7,680 nucleotides of DNA from Phycisphaerae bacterium (GTDB lineage: Bacteria; Planctomycetota; Phycisphaerae; SM23-33), in NCBI GenBank assembly GCA_030754715.1, contig JASLZV010000024.1, forward strand, positions 1-7,680. Reading direction: 5' to 3'. The translations under genes and the position numbers were made by a program. Shown here in pieces: positions 6,229 to 7,680 of the stretch. The notes below the pieces were generated by a model. That model was given only the letters and a program-made list of their open reading frames with translations. It was not told the origin of the DNA and made no database searches. Numbering within the stretch: the stretch's first letter is position 1; each line of letters opens with the position of its first letter.

Positions 6229-6257
6229 CATTTCGCTCATCTGTTTTGGCAAAGGTA

Positions 6258-7154
6258 TCAGGTTTTGCGGCCAAAAAGCCCCTTCGTGCCGGAATCGGAC
6301 ACCTCACCGGCCTGGAGGATATCCGCCTCGAATTCGCTGCCAACTTGCCGCCGCGTGATCGGCCCATCACCGTCGCCACGGAGGAACTGGCGGATCAGAT
6401 CGGTTTTCTCATCGCCAGTTGGCGGACCGTCACGGATTTCCTCGAACTCCGACCTCAGGCCAATCTTCAAAATCACCCCGCGGTCCAGCATGCACATGCG
6501 GTCGGCGATCCTGAATGCCGAATCCATTTCATGGGTAACCACCACCGTGGAGACGCCGAGTTTCTTCGACAGGTCGGTCATCAACTGATCGATCTGAGAC
6601 GACGTGACCGGGTCCAGTCCGGCCGACGGTTCGTCGTAAAACAGTATCTCCGGGTCCAGGGCAATCGCACGGGCCAGCCCGGCGCGCTTCTTCATCCCGC
6701 CGGAAATCTCCGCCGGAATACGGTCTATCGCGTGACGCATGTTTACCAGTTCCAGTTTGATCCGCACCATGATGTCGATGGTGGACTCGTCCAGGTCCGT
6801 GTGTTCCTTCATGGGCAGCGCCACGTTCTGGCCGACCGTCAGCGAGTTCAGCAGCGCCCCCGACTGAAACAGAACGCCGAATCGCTTCCGGACCGCGTCC
6901 AGCGACTCTTCATCCATCTCGCAGATATTCCGGCCGAACAGTTCCACGTAGCCACTGTCCGGCATCAACGACCCGATCATGTGCCTCAACAGCGTGCTCT
7001 TGCCGCACCCGCTGCCGCCCATGATCACCATCGTCTCCCCCGGATACACTTCCATATCCACACCGCATAGCACCTGCGCCTTGCCGAAACTCCTGACGAT
7101 GTCCACCACCCGGATCACCGGCGGTTCTTTCGGTTTGTCTTGGGCCTCAGCCAT
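6258..7154 (-). CDS. mlaF: MlaF-like ABC transporter ATP-binding protein
   Basis: This is the cytoplasmic ATPase that powers the MlaE/MlaD lipid transporter. The 298-residue protein has Walker A GGSGCGKST (residues 46-54), Q-loop Q97 in VLFQSGALLNSLTV, and the signature SGGMKKR (151-157). That signature, with Met-Lys-Lys-Arg in place of the usual Gln-x-Gln-Arg, is characteristic of MlaF/Mkl-type ATPases. Walker B ILFYDEPSAGLDP (170-182) and the H-loop His208 (VVVTHEMDSAF) are intact, so it should be active. The normal domain ends near LIRQFLRG (253-260). A further tail of 38 residues, acidic and then basic, brings it above the E. coli MlaF length of about 270; in Mla complexes the C-terminal tail of MlaF contacts the neighbouring subunit. 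The start at 7154 has GGTGAG close upstream. It lies 78 bases after the permease stop and 81 bases before the MCE gene, all on one strand. Confidence 0.95.
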   Translation of the reverse strand: MAEAQDKPKEPPVIRVVDIVRSFGKAQVLCGVDMEVYPGETMVIMGGSGCGKSTLLRHMIGSLMPDSGYVELFGRNICEMDEESLDAVRKRFGVLFQSGALLNSLTVGQNVALPMKEHTDLDESTIDIMVRIKLELVNMRHAIDRIPAEISGGMKKRAGLARAIALDPEILFYDEPSAGLDPVTSSQIDQLMTDLSKKLGVSTVVVTHEMDSAFRIADRMCMLDRGVILKIGLRSEFEEIRDGPPTGDEKTDLIRQFLRGDGDGPITRRQVGSEFEADILQAGEVSDSGTKGLFGRKT

Positions 7155-7183
7155 TTCTCACCACAAATGCCGTAACTAATATC

Positions 7184-7216
7184 GAGTTGTCCGAACCAAT
7201 AGCATCGGGACAACTC
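7184..7216 (-). repeat. Perfect 9-bp inverted repeat between mlaE and mlaF
   Basis: GAGTTGTCC (7184-7192) and GGACAACTC (7208-7216) are perfectly complementary. With one bulged G the stem extends by two pairs (CCGA side 7191-7194 against TCGG 7205-7208), leaving a 10-base loop. In the transcript it sits 17 bases after the permease stop and about 29 bases before the MlaF ATG. No T-run follows on the transcript, so it does not look like an intrinsic terminator. A stabilising or processing hairpin, or a protein-binding site, would fit. Confidence 0.6.
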
Positions 7217-7232
7217 AGCCACGCCCAGAACC

Positions 7233-7680
7233 TTAAATTCCGAACAGGAAAAATCCGACCGTAAACACGCATGCGGCCAGAATCGTCGCAATCAGGGAGT
7301 ACACCACGGTCATGGTGGTGGCCTGCCCGACGCCCTCGGCCCCGCCGCGGACACTGAGACCCTCGTAGCAGGCAATCAGACCAATCAGCGTGCCGAAGAC
7401 GGCCGCCTGTATCAGCCCCGTAGCGAAGTCAAACATTGCAACCGAACTACGCACGGTTTCCCAAAACGCCACATATGCATCCGGACCCATCGCCCACCGA
7501 GCGGCCAGAAAGCCGCCCACGCAGATCACCAGGTCGGCGATTACCGTCAAAAGCACCATCATAATCAGCGTCGCCAGCACACGCGGCACGACCAGAAACC
7601 GCACGGGATTCATGGCCATCGCCTGCATCGCCTCGATCTCCTCGGCCACGACCATCGTACCGAGTTCCGCGGCAATCGAT
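7233..7680 (-). CDS. mlaE: MlaE-family lipid ABC transporter permease (partial, N-terminus outside window)
   Basis: The last 148 residues of the inner-membrane permease of an Mla-type transporter are present; the gene continues past 7680. The visible part opens with SIAAELGTMVVAEEIEAMQAM followed by AMNPVRFLVVPRVLA, the conserved cytoplasmic segment of MlaE proteins (normally E-x-I-D-A-L-x-x-x-G-x-N-P). Hydrophobic segments follow at about visible residues 33-60, 81-104 and 119-148. The conserved YEGLSVRGGAEGVGQATT, seen in most MlaE permeases before the last helix, is intact. E. coli MlaE has about 260 residues, so roughly 110 lie outside. No start codon should be taken from the internal ATG at 7655, because the family match continues upstream of it. 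It is the first visible gene of the cassette, and its promoter is outside the window. Confidence 0.95.
   Translation of the reverse strand, partial: SIAAELGTMVVAEEIEAMQAMAMNPVRFLVVPRVLATLIMMVLLTVIADLVICVGGFLAARWAMGPDAYVAFWETVRSSVAMFDFATGLIQAAVFGTLIGLIACYEGLSVRGGAEGVGQATTMTVVYSLIATILAACVFTVGFFLFGI

Noticed and set aside
6162..7070. Open frame of 302 codons on the plus strand
   Set aside because: Antisense to the MlaF-like gene, whose Walker and signature motifs are intact; the product is His/Gln/Arg-rich as expected of a shadow.
1..7680. Mobile element, CRISPR array, tRNA or rRNA
   Set aside because: No transposase or integrase, no regular direct repeats with spacers, and no cloverleaf or rRNA-like stretch was found; the non-coding gaps are all shorter than 240 bases.

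Overview
The window looks like a chromosomal segment of a GC-rich planctomycete (Planctomycetota, possibly Phycisphaerae). The main taxonomic clue is a protein of the Minf_1886 type, an uncharacterised family that I know mainly from Planctomycetes and Verrucomicrobia. A MetRS lacking the usual zinc-knuckle cysteines, a fungal-type ketol-acid reductoisomerase and an MCE/Mla transport cassette agree with this. I see no mobile element, CRISPR array, rRNA or tRNA.

The left half (1-3393) reads on the minus strand. In transcription order it holds a nucleotide-sugar epimerase/dehydratase (3393-2428), methionyl-tRNA synthetase metG (2287-725), a Minf_1886-family protein (728-309), a 62-residue single-span membrane protein (312-124), and the first 28 codons of a protein with an N-terminal hydrophobic segment (86-1, cut by the window edge). 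The metG/Minf_1886 and Minf_1886/membrane-protein junctions are both 4-base ATGA overlaps, so these three are very likely translated in a coupled way. The epimerase is separated from metG by 140 bases.

A 234-base divergent intergenic region (3394-3627) separates the epimerase from ilvC on the plus strand (3628-4728). It carries a sigma70-like promoter candidate in each direction. Between them, abutting the epimerase -35 side, lie two perfect 10-bp palindromes placed back to back, a plausible operator. ilvC encodes a ketol-acid reductoisomerase of the mitochondrial Ilv5-like type with an added basic C-terminal tail.

The right half (4947-7680) is a minus-strand lipid-transport cassette: MlaE-like permease (enters from beyond the window), MlaF-like ATPase, and a long MlaD-like MCE protein with an extended helical C-terminus. 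Together they would form an inner-membrane ABC complex moving lipids between the membranes. The genes are spaced by 78 and 81 bases; the first gap holds a strong inverted repeat and the second a weak one. ilvC and the MCE gene converge on a 218-base gap with one candidate terminator.

No clearly new system is visible. The best leads are the coupled metG / unknown-family / small-membrane-protein unit, the double palindrome, and the mlaE-mlaF hairpin.
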